DNA from: an uncultured Bacteroidales bacterium
GTDB taxonomy: Bacteria > Bacteroidota > Bacteroidia > Bacteroidales > P3
Assembly (NCBI GenBank): GCA_937886715.1
Contig: CAKZZD010000017.1
Location: forward strand, 113,462-177,461
Length of the DNA: 64,000 nt
Direction: 5' to 3'
The notes beneath the pieces were generated by a model. That model did not search any database, was not told the origin of the DNA, and saw only the letters and a list, made by a program, of their open reading frames with translations. This document shows, piece by piece, positions 24,164 through 32,092 of this stretch (the stretch's first letter is position 1; every line of letters starts with the position of its first letter). The position numbers and the translations under genes are program-made.

Positions 24164-26628
24164 TTACGGTATTTTTTTCTTCTGACAAGGGTGATGACAC
24201 CGCCGGCGGCAGCAAGCAGCACCAGCGGCAGCACCACGTTGATGATTTGGTAGGTGGAGCGGTCCTCACGCACTTTCATGACGTCGAGTTTTCGCAGTTT
24301 GATGTTTCTCGACCGCGACGCCATCAGGCCATCGTCGCCGACAAGATAGTTGACGGCGTTGAGGATGAAGTCTTTGTTGGCGTAGAAAGTCTGCGTGTAG
24401 TAGTCATATCCCAGGGGGAATGTGGCTCCGTCTTCCGGATTGTAGCGGTTCTTGATCATGTCACCGTCAGAGATGACAATCATCTTGTTGGGGGCGCTTT
24501 GTTCACGGTAGCCCATCTCCTCCATGGCCACAAACTGCGGCGTAAGGCGGTTGCGCCACGTCGAGAGGAATTCGCCCTCAAGCAGCACCGCTATCGGCAG
24601 GCGGCTGCGGTTGAACAACCGCTGGTCGGGCTCCACCTGGGCGTCGGCCAGGTCGATGATGGCGGGTGCATTCTTGATGCGCGTGAATTCCGATGTCGAC
24701 AGCAGCACGGTCTTCTTGATATCGTTGTCGATCAGGTCAATGCTGCCGGCAAAGTCGGTCTTGATGAGGTCCAGGTTGCGCACAATGGGGTGCTCCGACA
24801 GTGGCACTATTTCGGGGAAGTAGTACCACGGGCAGAATTTGAACTGGGGTTTCTCGCCCACCATGCCCACTTGGATCGGGATCGGCCGGCAACGGATGTC
24901 CATCACAATGTCGGGGTTCAGGCGCACACCATAGTTGAAAAGCATTTCGTCGAGTCCCAGCGGGAAACGTGTGGCTATCGCCTGGCCGCGCGAGGCAAGG
25001 CTGTCCAGGTCGGCATCCAATGCATCGACCAGCCACAGCACCTTGCCGCCATACATGATGTATTGGTCCAGAATGTACAGGTCCTGCTCGCTGAAGGGTT
25101 TGGTGGGTTTGGCTATGATCAGCAGGTCGTATAGGTTATAGAAACTGTAGCTCGAATCCTCGCCGCTCTGCCGGTGGGCTGTCAGCGCCTGTATCTTGCC
25201 GTCGATGGTGACGTAGTCCAGGCTGTAGAACTCCTGTAGCGACCGTTGTATGTCGTACAGCACGCCGCCCGACAGCTCGCCGTGACCCTGCAGGAAACCT
25301 ATCGACTGCTTCATGCCGCGGCTCAGCCCGCGGATGGCGCTCGACAAAGTGTACTCCAGGTTCTGTATCGAATTGTTCAGCAGGTCGGCCTCGTCCACAT
25401 ATTTCTGGCTCTGCAGCAGCTGCACCGATGTCTCGCGGCCGCGGTAGAACACGTCGGCGGCAGGTATCAATATCTGCGTGGTGACGCCGTTCTCGCCGTT
25501 CACCTGTATCTGTGTGGGCTGTATGCCCTTCGAGGCCAGTTTCTGGTAAAACACCTGCTGCTCCTCGCGGTTGTCGAAATTGTTCGGGTTGACGAATTCG
25601 TACTCTATGTTGTGGTTGTAGGCCCTGAACTGGTTGAGCATCTCTTTCGTCTCGTTCTGCAGCCGCTTGAAATCGGCCGGAAACTCGCCCTCGAGGTACA
25701 CGCGGAACAGCACCGGCTCGTCAACACCCTTGAGCATCTGTTTTGTCGACTTCGACAAGGTGTAGCGTTTCTCCGACGTCAGGTCCAAGCGGGCGAAGAA
25801 GTAGTGGCCGATGATGTTGGCAAACACCACAATCAGCACCATCGCGCCCATCTCCAGCCAGTGGCTGCGTTTCAGGTTTTTGCGGTTCTTCCATCCGCTC
25901 CATTTGCGGCTTTGCAGCACCATGCGTGTGGCCATCAGGAACAGTGCTATGACGCTGATGAAGTACAGCACGTCGCGCGTGTCGATCACACCGCGGCTGA
26001 TCGACTCGTAGTGGTCCATCATGCCGAGGCGCTTGATGAAGAGGTCGCCGCTGCCGAACAGCCCCATGTTGTACACCGACTCGAATCCCAGATAGGCCGC
26101 TGCACACAGCACGGCGGCCAGGATGAAGGCGATGATCTGGTTGTTCGTCAGCGAGCTGCAGAACAGGCCGATGGCCACAAAGGCGCCACCCAGCATCAGC
26201 AGGCCGATATACGATCCCACCACGCTGCCCATGTCGATGTTGCCCACGGGGTCGCCCAGCGTCACCACGCTGAAGTAGCACACCAGCGTCGGCAGCAGCG
26301 AGATGAGCACCAGCATCCATGCAGCCAAAAACTTGGCCCACACAATCGTCCAGTCGCTCAGCGGCCGTGTCATCAGCATCTCGATAGTGCCGCCACGCCG
26401 CTCTTCGGCGAAGGTGCGCATCGTGATGGCCGGAATCAGAAACAGATACAGGAACGGGCCAATCAGGAACAGACCGTCCATGCCCGCATATCCGTAGTCC
26501 ATGATGTTGAAGTCGGACTTCAGTACCCACAGCATCAGTCCGGTCAGCACCAGAAACACCGCTATGGTCAAGTATCCTATCAGCGAGGAGAAGAAATTAG
26601 AGAGCTCTTTTTTGTACAATGTCCACAT
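24160..26628 (-). CDS. Fused GldF-GldG-like ABC exporter membrane protein
   Basis: 822 residues in which two usually separate proteins are joined. Residues 1 to about 245 are an ABC-2 permease of the GldF type (six helices; TMRTFAEERRGGTIEMLMTRPLSDW is the typical cytosolic loop). From about 255 a second anchor (HWLEMGAMVLIVVFANIIGHYFF) leads into the GldG/Gldg-family periplasmic domain (ARLDLTSEKRYTLSKSTKQML, VLFRVYLEGEFPADFKRLQ), ending in a last helix near 795-815. GldA/F/G were first linked to gliding in Flavobacterium; homologues are common in non-gliding Bacteroidales. The ATPase partner is not adjacent. Start ATG at 26628 lies 42 bases after the M28-like gene. Confidence 0.88.
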   Translation of the reverse strand: MWTLYKKELSNFFSSLIGYLTIAVFLVLTGLMLWVLKSDFNIMDYGYAGMDGLFLIGPFLYLFLIPAITMRTFAEERRGGTIEMLMTRPLSDWTIVWAKFLAAWMLVLISLLPTLVCYFSVVTLGDPVGNIDMGSVVGSYIGLLMLGGAFVAIGLFCSSLTNNQIIAFILAAVLCAAAYLGFESVYNMGLFGSGDLFIKRLGMMDHYESISRGVIDTRDVLYFISVIALFLMATRMVLQSRKWSGWKNRKNLKRSHWLEMGAMVLIVVFANIIGHYFFARLDLTSEKRYTLSKSTKQMLKGVDEPVLFRVYLEGEFPADFKRLQNETKEMLNQFRAYNHNIEYEFVNPNNFDNREEQQVFYQKLASKGIQPTQIQVNGENGVTTQILIPAADVFYRGRETSVQLLQSQKYVDEADLLNNSIQNLEYTLSSAIRGLSRGMKQSIGFLQGHGELSGGVLYDIQRSLQEFYSLDYVTIDGKIQALTAHRQSGEDSSYSFYNLYDLLIIAKPTKPFSEQDLYILDQYIMYGGKVLWLVDALDADLDSLASRGQAIATRFPLGLDEMLFNYGVRLNPDIVMDIRCRPIPIQVGMVGEKPQFKFCPWYYFPEIVPLSEHPIVRNLDLIKTDFAGSIDLIDNDIKKTVLLSTSEFTRIKNAPAIIDLADAQVEPDQRLFNRSRLPIAVLLEGEFLSTWRNRLTPQFVAMEEMGYREQSAPNKMIVISDGDMIKNRYNPEDGATFPLGYDYYTQTFYANKDFILNAVNYLVGDDGLMASRSRNIKLRKLDVMKVREDRSTYQIINVVLPLVLLAAAGGVITLVRRKKYRK

Positions 26629-26670
26629 GATGAGCGTTATATGTCGGATAGTCCGTAGTCGTGCGTTTGT

Positions 26671-28197
26671 TTATTTGTGTATTTTGCTTTGGGGGCTGCG
26701 GCCCTGGTAGATGCCTTCGCCCAGTTCCATCACCGTTTCGGCTATCAGCTGAGAGCTGATGGTCAGGATGCGGCGGTCGATGTTCTCCCACACGTCGCTC
26801 GACACGCGGTTGTGGTGCATGCCGTTGTGGGTGGTGAACACCAGCGAAGGGATGTCCATCGCGTCGAATGCGCGGGCGTCGCCCCTGACATTGGTCTTCT
26901 CTTCGGTGCGCAGGATGCTGTGCAGCCCCGACAGCGAGTCGCGGCCATAGGCAATCTGGGCCAGCACCGGATATTTGTTGTCGCCCAACACCACCACGCT
27001 GTCGCCGTAGCCCAGGTTCTGTGCGTTGATGAAGGCTTCGACGCGGCGCAGGCGCGGGAACTGCGCGATGAATTCTCTCGACCCCAGATACTGCTGCTCG
27101 CTGCCGCTGAAGAGCACAAACACAATGCTACGCTTCGGGTGGAATCCGGGCATCGACAGCACGCGTGCCGTTTCCAGCACCGCCGCCACGCCCGAGGCGT
27201 TGATGTCGGCACCCGGGAACAGGCAGGTCTCGCCCTGCATGCCCACGCCGTCGAGGCTGGCTCCGACCACGATGATCTCGTCGGCCATGCGCTTGTCGCG
27301 GCCGGGCAGTATGCCCACCACGTTGGAGGTCACGGCATCGCCGCGATAGATGGCGTTGACGTCGATCTCGGCATGGCGTCGCATCTCGAACGACTGAGGC
27401 TTGTGCAGACGCTCGATGCGGGCCACGGCGCTGTCCAGGTTGGCACCCTCGGCGGCGAATATCTCACGGCCGCAGTCCATCGTCAGGTGCAGGATGGGGA
27501 AGGTCTTCATGTGGGGCATCTCGCCGCAGTACACGCGGCCTTGGGGCTCATAGGGCAGGCAGCTCGGGCTGATGTTGACGGCCAGCACGCCGAGGGCCCC
27601 GTGGCGCTCGGCCGTGCGCGCCTTGTCGCGCAGCGTGGCGTACTGTTCCTGAACGCTCTGCGGCACATTGCTGCTGACGGGCAGCCCTGTCAGTAGCACC
27701 ACTATCTTGCCCTGCACGTCGACGTGGTCGTATTCGTTGTACTGGTTCACGTCGATGCCGTAGCCGCAGAACACCATCTCGGCATCGACATATCCGCGGC
27801 CGGTCATGCCGGCGCAGCAGAATTCGTTGCCCAGGGTGAACGAGCGGCGGTCCTTGCTGCCGGGAATGTAGATGTTGAACTTGCAGTTCTCAATCTCGTT
27901 GCTTTCCAGCTCGAACTCTTCGCGCCACGACCGGCTCTTCTCCGGCCGTGTGGCGTAGCCCTGCACGCCGTAGCTGCGCAGCACCTGTTCGCAGTAGCGG
28001 GCCGCGCGGTCGTAGCCGCGAGTGCCGGCAAGACGGCCTTCGTAGGCCTCCGACGACAGTTCTGTCACATGCTTTATCAGCGAATCCGGATTGACGGTCG
28101 GCATCGGTATCGGTATCGACCTTTGTGCGCTGGCTCCCAGCGGCAAGAGGCACACAAAAAGTGCCATTGCTAATGCACTCCTGTAGTTTTTTGCCAT
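26671..28197 (-). CDS. Secreted M28-fold protein lacking the zinc ligands (predicted pseudopeptidase)
   Basis: 508 residues, signal peptide ending near GASAQ at 25. A PA-like insert (about 110-260) precedes an M28 domain recognisable from VVGASLDGVG, FPGADINASGVAAVLETAR, FVLFSGSEQQYLGSREF, INAQNLGYG and FTTHNGMHHNRVSSD. Four positions that bind or activate zinc in active M28 enzymes are changed: His to Ser314, bridging Asp to Ile332, the first Glu of the EE pair to Ser366, and Asp to Gln393. Only Glu367 and the C-terminal His region remain. The fold is therefore kept but aminopeptidase activity is unlikely. First gene of the long minus operon leading into GldFG. Start at 28197 follows the -7 box at 28276. 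Confidence 0.85.
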   Translation of the reverse strand: MAKNYRSALAMALFVCLLPLGASAQRSIPIPMPTVNPDSLIKHVTELSSEAYEGRLAGTRGYDRAARYCEQVLRSYGVQGYATRPEKSRSWREEFELESNEIENCKFNIYIPGSKDRRSFTLGNEFCCAGMTGRGYVDAEMVFCGYGIDVNQYNEYDHVDVQGKIVVLLTGLPVSSNVPQSVQEQYATLRDKARTAERHGALGVLAVNISPSCLPYEPQGRVYCGEMPHMKTFPILHLTMDCGREIFAAEGANLDSAVARIERLHKPQSFEMRRHAEIDVNAIYRGDAVTSNVVGILPGRDKRMADEIIVVGASLDGVGMQGETCLFPGADINASGVAAVLETARVLSMPGFHPKRSIVFVLFSGSEQQYLGSREFIAQFPRLRRVEAFINAQNLGYGDSVVVLGDNKYPVLAQIAYGRDSLSGLHSILRTEEKTNVRGDARAFDAMDIPSLVFTTHNGMHHNRVSSDVWENIDRRILTISSQLIAETVMELGEGIYQGRSPQSKIHK

Positions 28198-28275
28198 AAT
28201 ATTATTATTTATTATATCTCCTATTTGTCTGTCAATAAAACGGTTGCCGCTCCATGCACACATGGGGCAATCAAG

Positions 28276-28304
28276 CAAAGATACGATTTTTTTCAGATAT
28301 CAAA
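28276..28304 (-). promoter_or_regulatory. Promoter of the M28-like/GldFG/surE/lpxB/ftsY/rimO operon
   Basis: TATCTTTG (28283-28276) is an exact -7 match; TTTG (28304-28301) lies 17 bp upstream, slightly short. Leader to the ATG at 28197 is about 70 bases. No other clear promoter is seen down to rimO. Confidence 0.62.
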
Positions 28305-28388
28305 AGTGTTTTTTCGCTTTTGGATTTCCAAAACCGGGTGCTTCCCGTGTCATGGCCGTTTCCTCTCCTGTCCGTAAGGTGTGTGACT

Positions 28389-28435
28389 GTTGTACGACTG
28401 TTGTCCGAACATTTTTCGGACAACAGTCGTACAAC
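28389..28435. repeat. Family 1 hairpin repeat, copy B
   Basis: Perfect 21-bp arms (28389-28409 and 28415-28435) around CATTT. The right arm continues with further 11-mers AACAAGCATGC and AACGGTCGTCC to 28455. The centre is inverted relative to copies C, D and E (CATTT instead of AAATG), and both arms carry the same G/C change (GTCCGAA), a compensated difference. It lies in the 446-base gap 28198-28643. Confidence 0.85.
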
Positions 28436-28500
28436 AAGCATGCAACGGTCGTCCAGAAGGCGGTGTTGTCGGGGGGAGGCAGGAGGGTGGATGGTGGTGC

Positions 28501-28544
28501 GGGTTGGAGAGGAGTTGGAGAGGGGTTGGAGGGGCTTGGGAAAG
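28501..28544. repeat. G-rich 11-bp tandem array (family 2, copy 1)
   Basis: Four consecutive 11-mers: GGGTTGGAGAG, GAGTTGGAGAG, GGGTTGGAGGG, GCTTGGGAAAG. It sits between hairpin copy B and the OmpA terminator. The same unit recurs at 58839-58871. Confidence 0.78.
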
Positions 28545-28584
28545 GCGCAGAGAATCAACGGGTTGGACGGGACGGCGGAAATGT

Positions 28585-28617
28585 TGCGGCCCAAGGCGCA
28601 TAACGCCTTGGGCCGCA
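28585..28617 (-). terminator. Hairpin downstream of the OmpA-like gene
   Basis: Perfect 14-bp stem (28585-28598 with 28604-28617) and 5-base loop, 26 bases after the stop codon. The following minus-strand sequence (ACATTTCC) is only weakly T-rich. Confidence 0.72.
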
Positions 28618-28643
28618 GGATGTTGTGTTTGGATGTGGGTGGA

Positions 28644-29660
28644 TCAGCTGCCCATTTCCTTGAGCAGCTGGTCGAGGTTGGGTGTGATGATGATTTCGGT
28701 GCGGCGGTTGATGGCTTTGTTGGCGGGACTGTCGTTGGCCACTTTGGGGGCAAATTCGCCGTGGCCGCAGGCTTCGATGCGTGCGGGGTTGATGCCGGGG
28801 CCGTTCTGGAGCAGCAGTTTGACGATGGCGGTGGCGCGCATCACGCTGAGGTCCCAATTGTCTTTGACGGCGGTTGATCCGCGGTAGGCGTCATTGTCGG
28901 TGTGGCCCTCGACCATGATGTTGAGTGAGGTGTCCTGTTCGAGCACTTTGGCGAGTTGCTTGATGGCGTTGGCGCCCTCTTTCGAGACGGTCCAGCTTGC
29001 GGAGGGGAACATCAGTTTGTTTTCCATCGAGATGTAGACTTTTCCGTCGCGTGTCTCGACGGCCAGGCCTTTGTCGGCGAAGCCCACCAGGGCACGTGTC
29101 ACGGAGTTGCGCACGGCTTCGAGTTCGCGTTGCTTGGCCTCCAGTTTGGCCTTGGCGGCGGCTTCCTCTTTCTCAAGCTGTTGCTGCTTGGCAATCAGCT
29201 CGCTGCGCTGCAGGTTGAAGGTTTCCTGCTGTTCCTGGAGCAGGGTCTGCTGCTGCTGCAGTTCGCGCTCTTTGTCGTTGAGCTCCTTGGTGCGTGCGGT
29301 GAGGAGGTTTTGTGCGCGCGTAAGGTCGCGGCTTTTGCCGGCCACCTCTTGCATATAGTTTTCCATGGTGGTGTCGTAGTGGTGGCGCATCTGTTCGATG
29401 CGTCGAGTGAGGCTGTCGATTTTGGCGTCGGAGCGCACCTTGCCGAGGGCGAGGTCACTCATGTCGCTGTTGAGGGCCTGGTTCTGTCGCGAGAGTGCGG
29501 CATTTTCTTCTTTCAGTTCCACCAGTTCCTGCTGGGTGAGATTGTATTGGCGCGAGGTCTGCTCGTAGCGTGCTTCGAGGGCTTCCATCTCGCTGAGCGA
29601 GACGCAGGAGGAGAAGGCGACGGCGGCAGCGGCGGCAAGTATCAGGTTTTTCTTTTTCAT
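28644..29660 (-). CDS. OmpA-family lipoprotein with long coiled coil
   Basis: 338 residues from MKKKNLILAAAAAVAFSSC, a lipoprotein signal with acylated Cys19. Residues about 30-190 are heptad-like and Gln/Glu-rich (coiled coil, e.g. ELVELKEENAALSRQNQALN). The C-terminal OmpA domain (about 225-325) shows NIMVEGHTDNDAY and NKAINRRTEIII, the diaminopimelate-binding site of peptidoglycan-tethering proteins. It probably links an envelope membrane to the cell wall. Two longer in-frame ATGs exist (29690, 29735) but lack a lipobox at proper distance. Divergent from the ClC gene. Confidence 0.88.
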   Translation of the reverse strand: MKKKNLILAAAAAVAFSSCVSLSEMEALEARYEQTSRQYNLTQQELVELKEENAALSRQNQALNSDMSDLALGKVRSDAKIDSLTRRIEQMRHHYDTTMENYMQEVAGKSRDLTRAQNLLTARTKELNDKERELQQQQTLLQEQQETFNLQRSELIAKQQQLEKEEAAAKAKLEAKQRELEAVRNSVTRALVGFADKGLAVETRDGKVYISMENKLMFPSASWTVSKEGANAIKQLAKVLEQDTSLNIMVEGHTDNDAYRGSTAVKDNWDLSVMRATAIVKLLLQNGPGINPARIEACGHGEFAPKVANDSPANKAINRRTEIIITPNLDQLLKEMGS

Positions 29661-29719
29661 GGCGTGGATTATTTTTGTCGGTTTTTTCATGATAATGAAC
29701 GCGGATTGAAATAATTTCG

Positions 29720-29727
29720 TATCTTTG
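29720..29727 (+). promoter_or_regulatory. -7 promoter element of the ClC gene
   Basis: TATCTTTG, an exact match, 32 bp before the ATG at 29759; -33 not clear. Confidence 0.6.
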
Positions 29728-29758
29728 CACCTCAAAATAATCGATTTTTTTGCCTCCG

Positions 29759-31540
29759 ATGGGGTTATATAAGTCCATATATAAGTGGCGTCTGCATCAT
29801 CTGAGCGAGCCTGTGCTGCTGGTCATATTGTCGGTGGTGGTGGGTTTGCTGTCGGGATTGGCGGCGGTGGCGCTGAAAACGCTGGTGCACTATGCGGGCC
29901 AGATGGTGCAGCGTTTCGGGTCGCTGTGGCCTGTCAGCGGCAATCTGGTGGTGATAGTGCTGCCCCTGATCGGTATTGTGCTCACTGTGCTGTTCGTGCG
30001 CTATGCCGTCAAGGGCGACATCGGCCACGGGCTGCCGTCGGTGCTGCTGGCCATCAGCCGCAACCATTCGGAGCTGCCTGCGAAGAATATGTACACGTCG
30101 CTCATTGCCTCGACGCTGACGGTGGCTTTCGGCGGCAGTGTGGGACTTGAGGCGCCGATAGCGTCGACGGGTTCGGCCATCGGCTCGAATGTGGGACGGT
30201 GGCTGCGGCTGAGCCCGAAGAGTGTGCGACTGCTGCTGGGTTGCGGAGCGGCCGGTGCCATCGCCGGCATATTCAAGGCTCCGTTTGCGGCCATTTTGTT
30301 TGTGGTCGAGGTGTTTCTGTTCGACCTGACGGCGACCACGGCGTTGCCGTTGCTGCTGTCGTCGCTGACGGCGGCCACGGTGGCCTACTTCTTGATGGGC
30401 ACCGGTGTGCAGTTCAGTTTCACCGTCAACAGTCCGTTCGCGCTTTCGCAGTTGCCGTATTATATCATCCTCGGCGTGTTCTGCGCCTTTACGTCGCTTT
30501 ATTTTCTCCGCACCACCGATTGGGTGGAAGGCCTCTTCCGTGCGATACGCAAGCCCTATGTGCGCATTCTCACCGGAGGCTTGCTGCTGGGAGCGCTGAT
30601 CTATCTTTTCCCGCCGTTGTTCGGCGAGGGCTATTCGATGCTGACGCGCCTGCTCAACGGCGATTCGTCGAGTCTCTTCACCAATACGGTCTACCATTCG
30701 TGGCAAGGCAGCGCATGGGCCACGTTGGCGTTGCTGTTTGTGCTGATATTGCTCAAGGCTGTGGCCACGGCCACCACCATCGGTGCCGGTGGCGTGGGCG
30801 GCACGTTCGGTCCGTCGCTCATATTGGGCGGCCTGTCGGGCTATTTTGTGGCCATGTTGCTCAACCAGCTGGGTCTGCCCGTGCAGGACACGGCCAATTT
30901 CGCCCTTGTCGGGATGGCGGCGGTGATGACGGGTGTGATGCATGCCCCGTTTATGGCCACATTCCTCATTGCCGACATCACGGGCGGCTATGGGCTGCTG
31001 GTGCCGCTGCTGACGGCGTCGGCGGTGACCTATCTCTGCGTCAGCCCCTTTGAGAAGCATTCCATTTATGCGCGCAAACTGGCTGAGCAGGGCAACTTGC
31101 TGACGCACGACAAGGATGCCTCGGCCTGGCATTTGCTTGATATGGACAGCCTCATCGAGACCAATTTCGTCATTGTACGCGAAGGCGACCATCTGCGCGA
31201 TGTGGTGGATGCTATCCAGAATTCGCGCCGCAACCTGTTTCCGGTGCTCAGCTATGACGACAAGTTCCTAGGCGTGATTGTGCTCGACGATGTGCGCACA
31301 ATCATCTTCAAGACAGAGCTATATGACACATGCCGTGTCGAGGACCTGATGCACCCCCTGTCGGAAGGCGACCTTGTGCGCAGCAGCGACAGCCTGGCTG
31401 ATGTGGTGGACAAATTCCGCGTCGGCGAACGCTACAACCTGGTGGTGGTCGACGATGAAAACAATTATTTGGGATTCCTGTCGCGGGCCAACACCTTCAG
31501 TGCTTACCGCCGTTTCATCAGCGACACCAGCGACGAGTAA
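29759..31540 (+). CDS. ClC-family chloride channel/antiporter with two C-terminal CBS domains
   Basis: 593 residues. Selectivity-filter motifs in order: GHGLP (89-93), GGSVGLEAP (125-133, gating Glu at 131) and GGTFGP (337-342). About ten helices precede a cytoplasmic pair of CBS domains (roughly 455-585: ETNFVIVREGDHLRDVVDAI and RVEDLMHPLSEGDLVRSSD). It moves chloride, possibly in exchange for protons since the gating Glu is present. The ATG at 29759 is preferred to a TTG three codons upstream. It converges with the NlpC/P60 gene with 6 bases between the stops. Confidence 0.93.
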   Translation: MGLYKSIYKWRLHHLSEPVLLVILSVVVGLLSGLAAVALKTLVHYAGQMVQRFGSLWPVSGNLVVIVLPLIGIVLTVLFVRYAVKGDIGHGLPSVLLAISRNHSELPAKNMYTSLIASTLTVAFGGSVGLEAPIASTGSAIGSNVGRWLRLSPKSVRLLLGCGAAGAIAGIFKAPFAAILFVVEVFLFDLTATTALPLLLSSLTAATVAYFLMGTGVQFSFTVNSPFALSQLPYYIILGVFCAFTSLYFLRTTDWVEGLFRAIRKPYVRILTGGLLLGALIYLFPPLFGEGYSMLTRLLNGDSSSLFTNTVYHSWQGSAWATLALLFVLILLKAVATATTIGAGGVGGTFGPSLILGGLSGYFVAMLLNQLGLPVQDTANFALVGMAAVMTGVMHAPFMATFLIADITGGYGLLVPLLTASAVTYLCVSPFEKHSIYARKLAEQGNLLTHDKDASAWHLLDMDSLIETNFVIVREGDHLRDVVDAIQNSRRNLFPVLSYDDKFLGVIVLDDVRTIIFKTELYDTCRVEDLMHPLSEGDLVRSSDSLADVVDKFRVGERYNLVVVDDENNYLGFLSRANTFSAYRRFISDTSDE

Positions 31541-31546
31541 GCGCCG

Positions 31547-32092
31547 CTAGAAGATGCGGCAAGCTCCGATGTATCTTTCTTTGTAGTAGGGCTCGCTGGA
31601 ATGCGAGATGATCACTCCGCCGTTGACGGCCGAGTGGATGAATCGGAATCCTCCCGACCCGTCGGCATCGACCACGATGCCTGTATGCCCCACCGAGCGC
31701 GTTGCCTTGCGGCCGCCGAAGAACACGAGGTCGCCCACTCGCAACTGGCGTGTGTCGTTGATGCGGCGCCCCACCCCGTATTGTCCGCCGCTGTAGGGCG
31801 GCAGCGTGTGGCCGAAATGAAGATACAGATAGCGCGCGTAGCCTGCGCAATCGAAGCCCTTCGGCGTTTTGCCGCCGTAGCGGTAGGGGGTGCCGAGAAA
31901 CTGCATGCCGTATTCCACGAGCATCGCTCCCGAGTCGGCTTTCTGGTCGGGCACCCGTGTGGAGTAGGGGATGTGTCGCGAGGGTGTGTATGGGATGTCG
32001 ATGTCCCAGCAGCTGTGCCTCGAGGAGGGCTGTTGGGCGCTGCCTACAGCGGCCCACACGACCAGACATACGATGAGCAGGGTGCGCTTCAA
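31547..32092 (-). CDS. NlpC/P60 family cell-wall peptidase
   Basis: 181 residues. The likely start is TTG at 32092: it overlaps the upstream stop as TTGA, has AAGGAG 8-12 bases upstream, and gives a clean signal peptide (KRTLLIVCLVVWAAVGSAQQ). The catalytic Cys is in GKTPKGFDCAGYARYLY, His in SVGHTGIVVDADG, and a third polar residue (His) in FIHSAVNGG. NlpC/P60 enzymes cut D-Glu-diaminopimelate bonds in peptidoglycan. Last gene of the Wzz/O-antigen ligase group. No in-frame ATG lies near the signal peptide, which is why the short form is easily missed. Confidence 0.85.
   Translation of the reverse strand: MKRTLLIVCLVVWAAVGSAQQPSSRHSCWDIDIPYTPSRHIPYSTRVPDQKADSGAMLVEYGMQFLGTPYRYGGKTPKGFDCAGYARYLYLHFGHTLPPYSGGQYGVGRRINDTRQLRVGDLVFFGGRKATRSVGHTGIVVDADGSGGFRFIHSAVNGGVIISHSSEPYYKERYIGACRIF

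Noticed and set aside
28389..28455. CRISPR-like array
   Set aside because: Units are 11 bp with no spacers, copy number is low and no cas genes are present.
31518..32069. 183-codon minus-strand frame overlapping the NlpC/P60 gene
   Set aside because: A different frame of the same DNA; the NlpC/P60 frame has signal peptide, Cys and His motifs.
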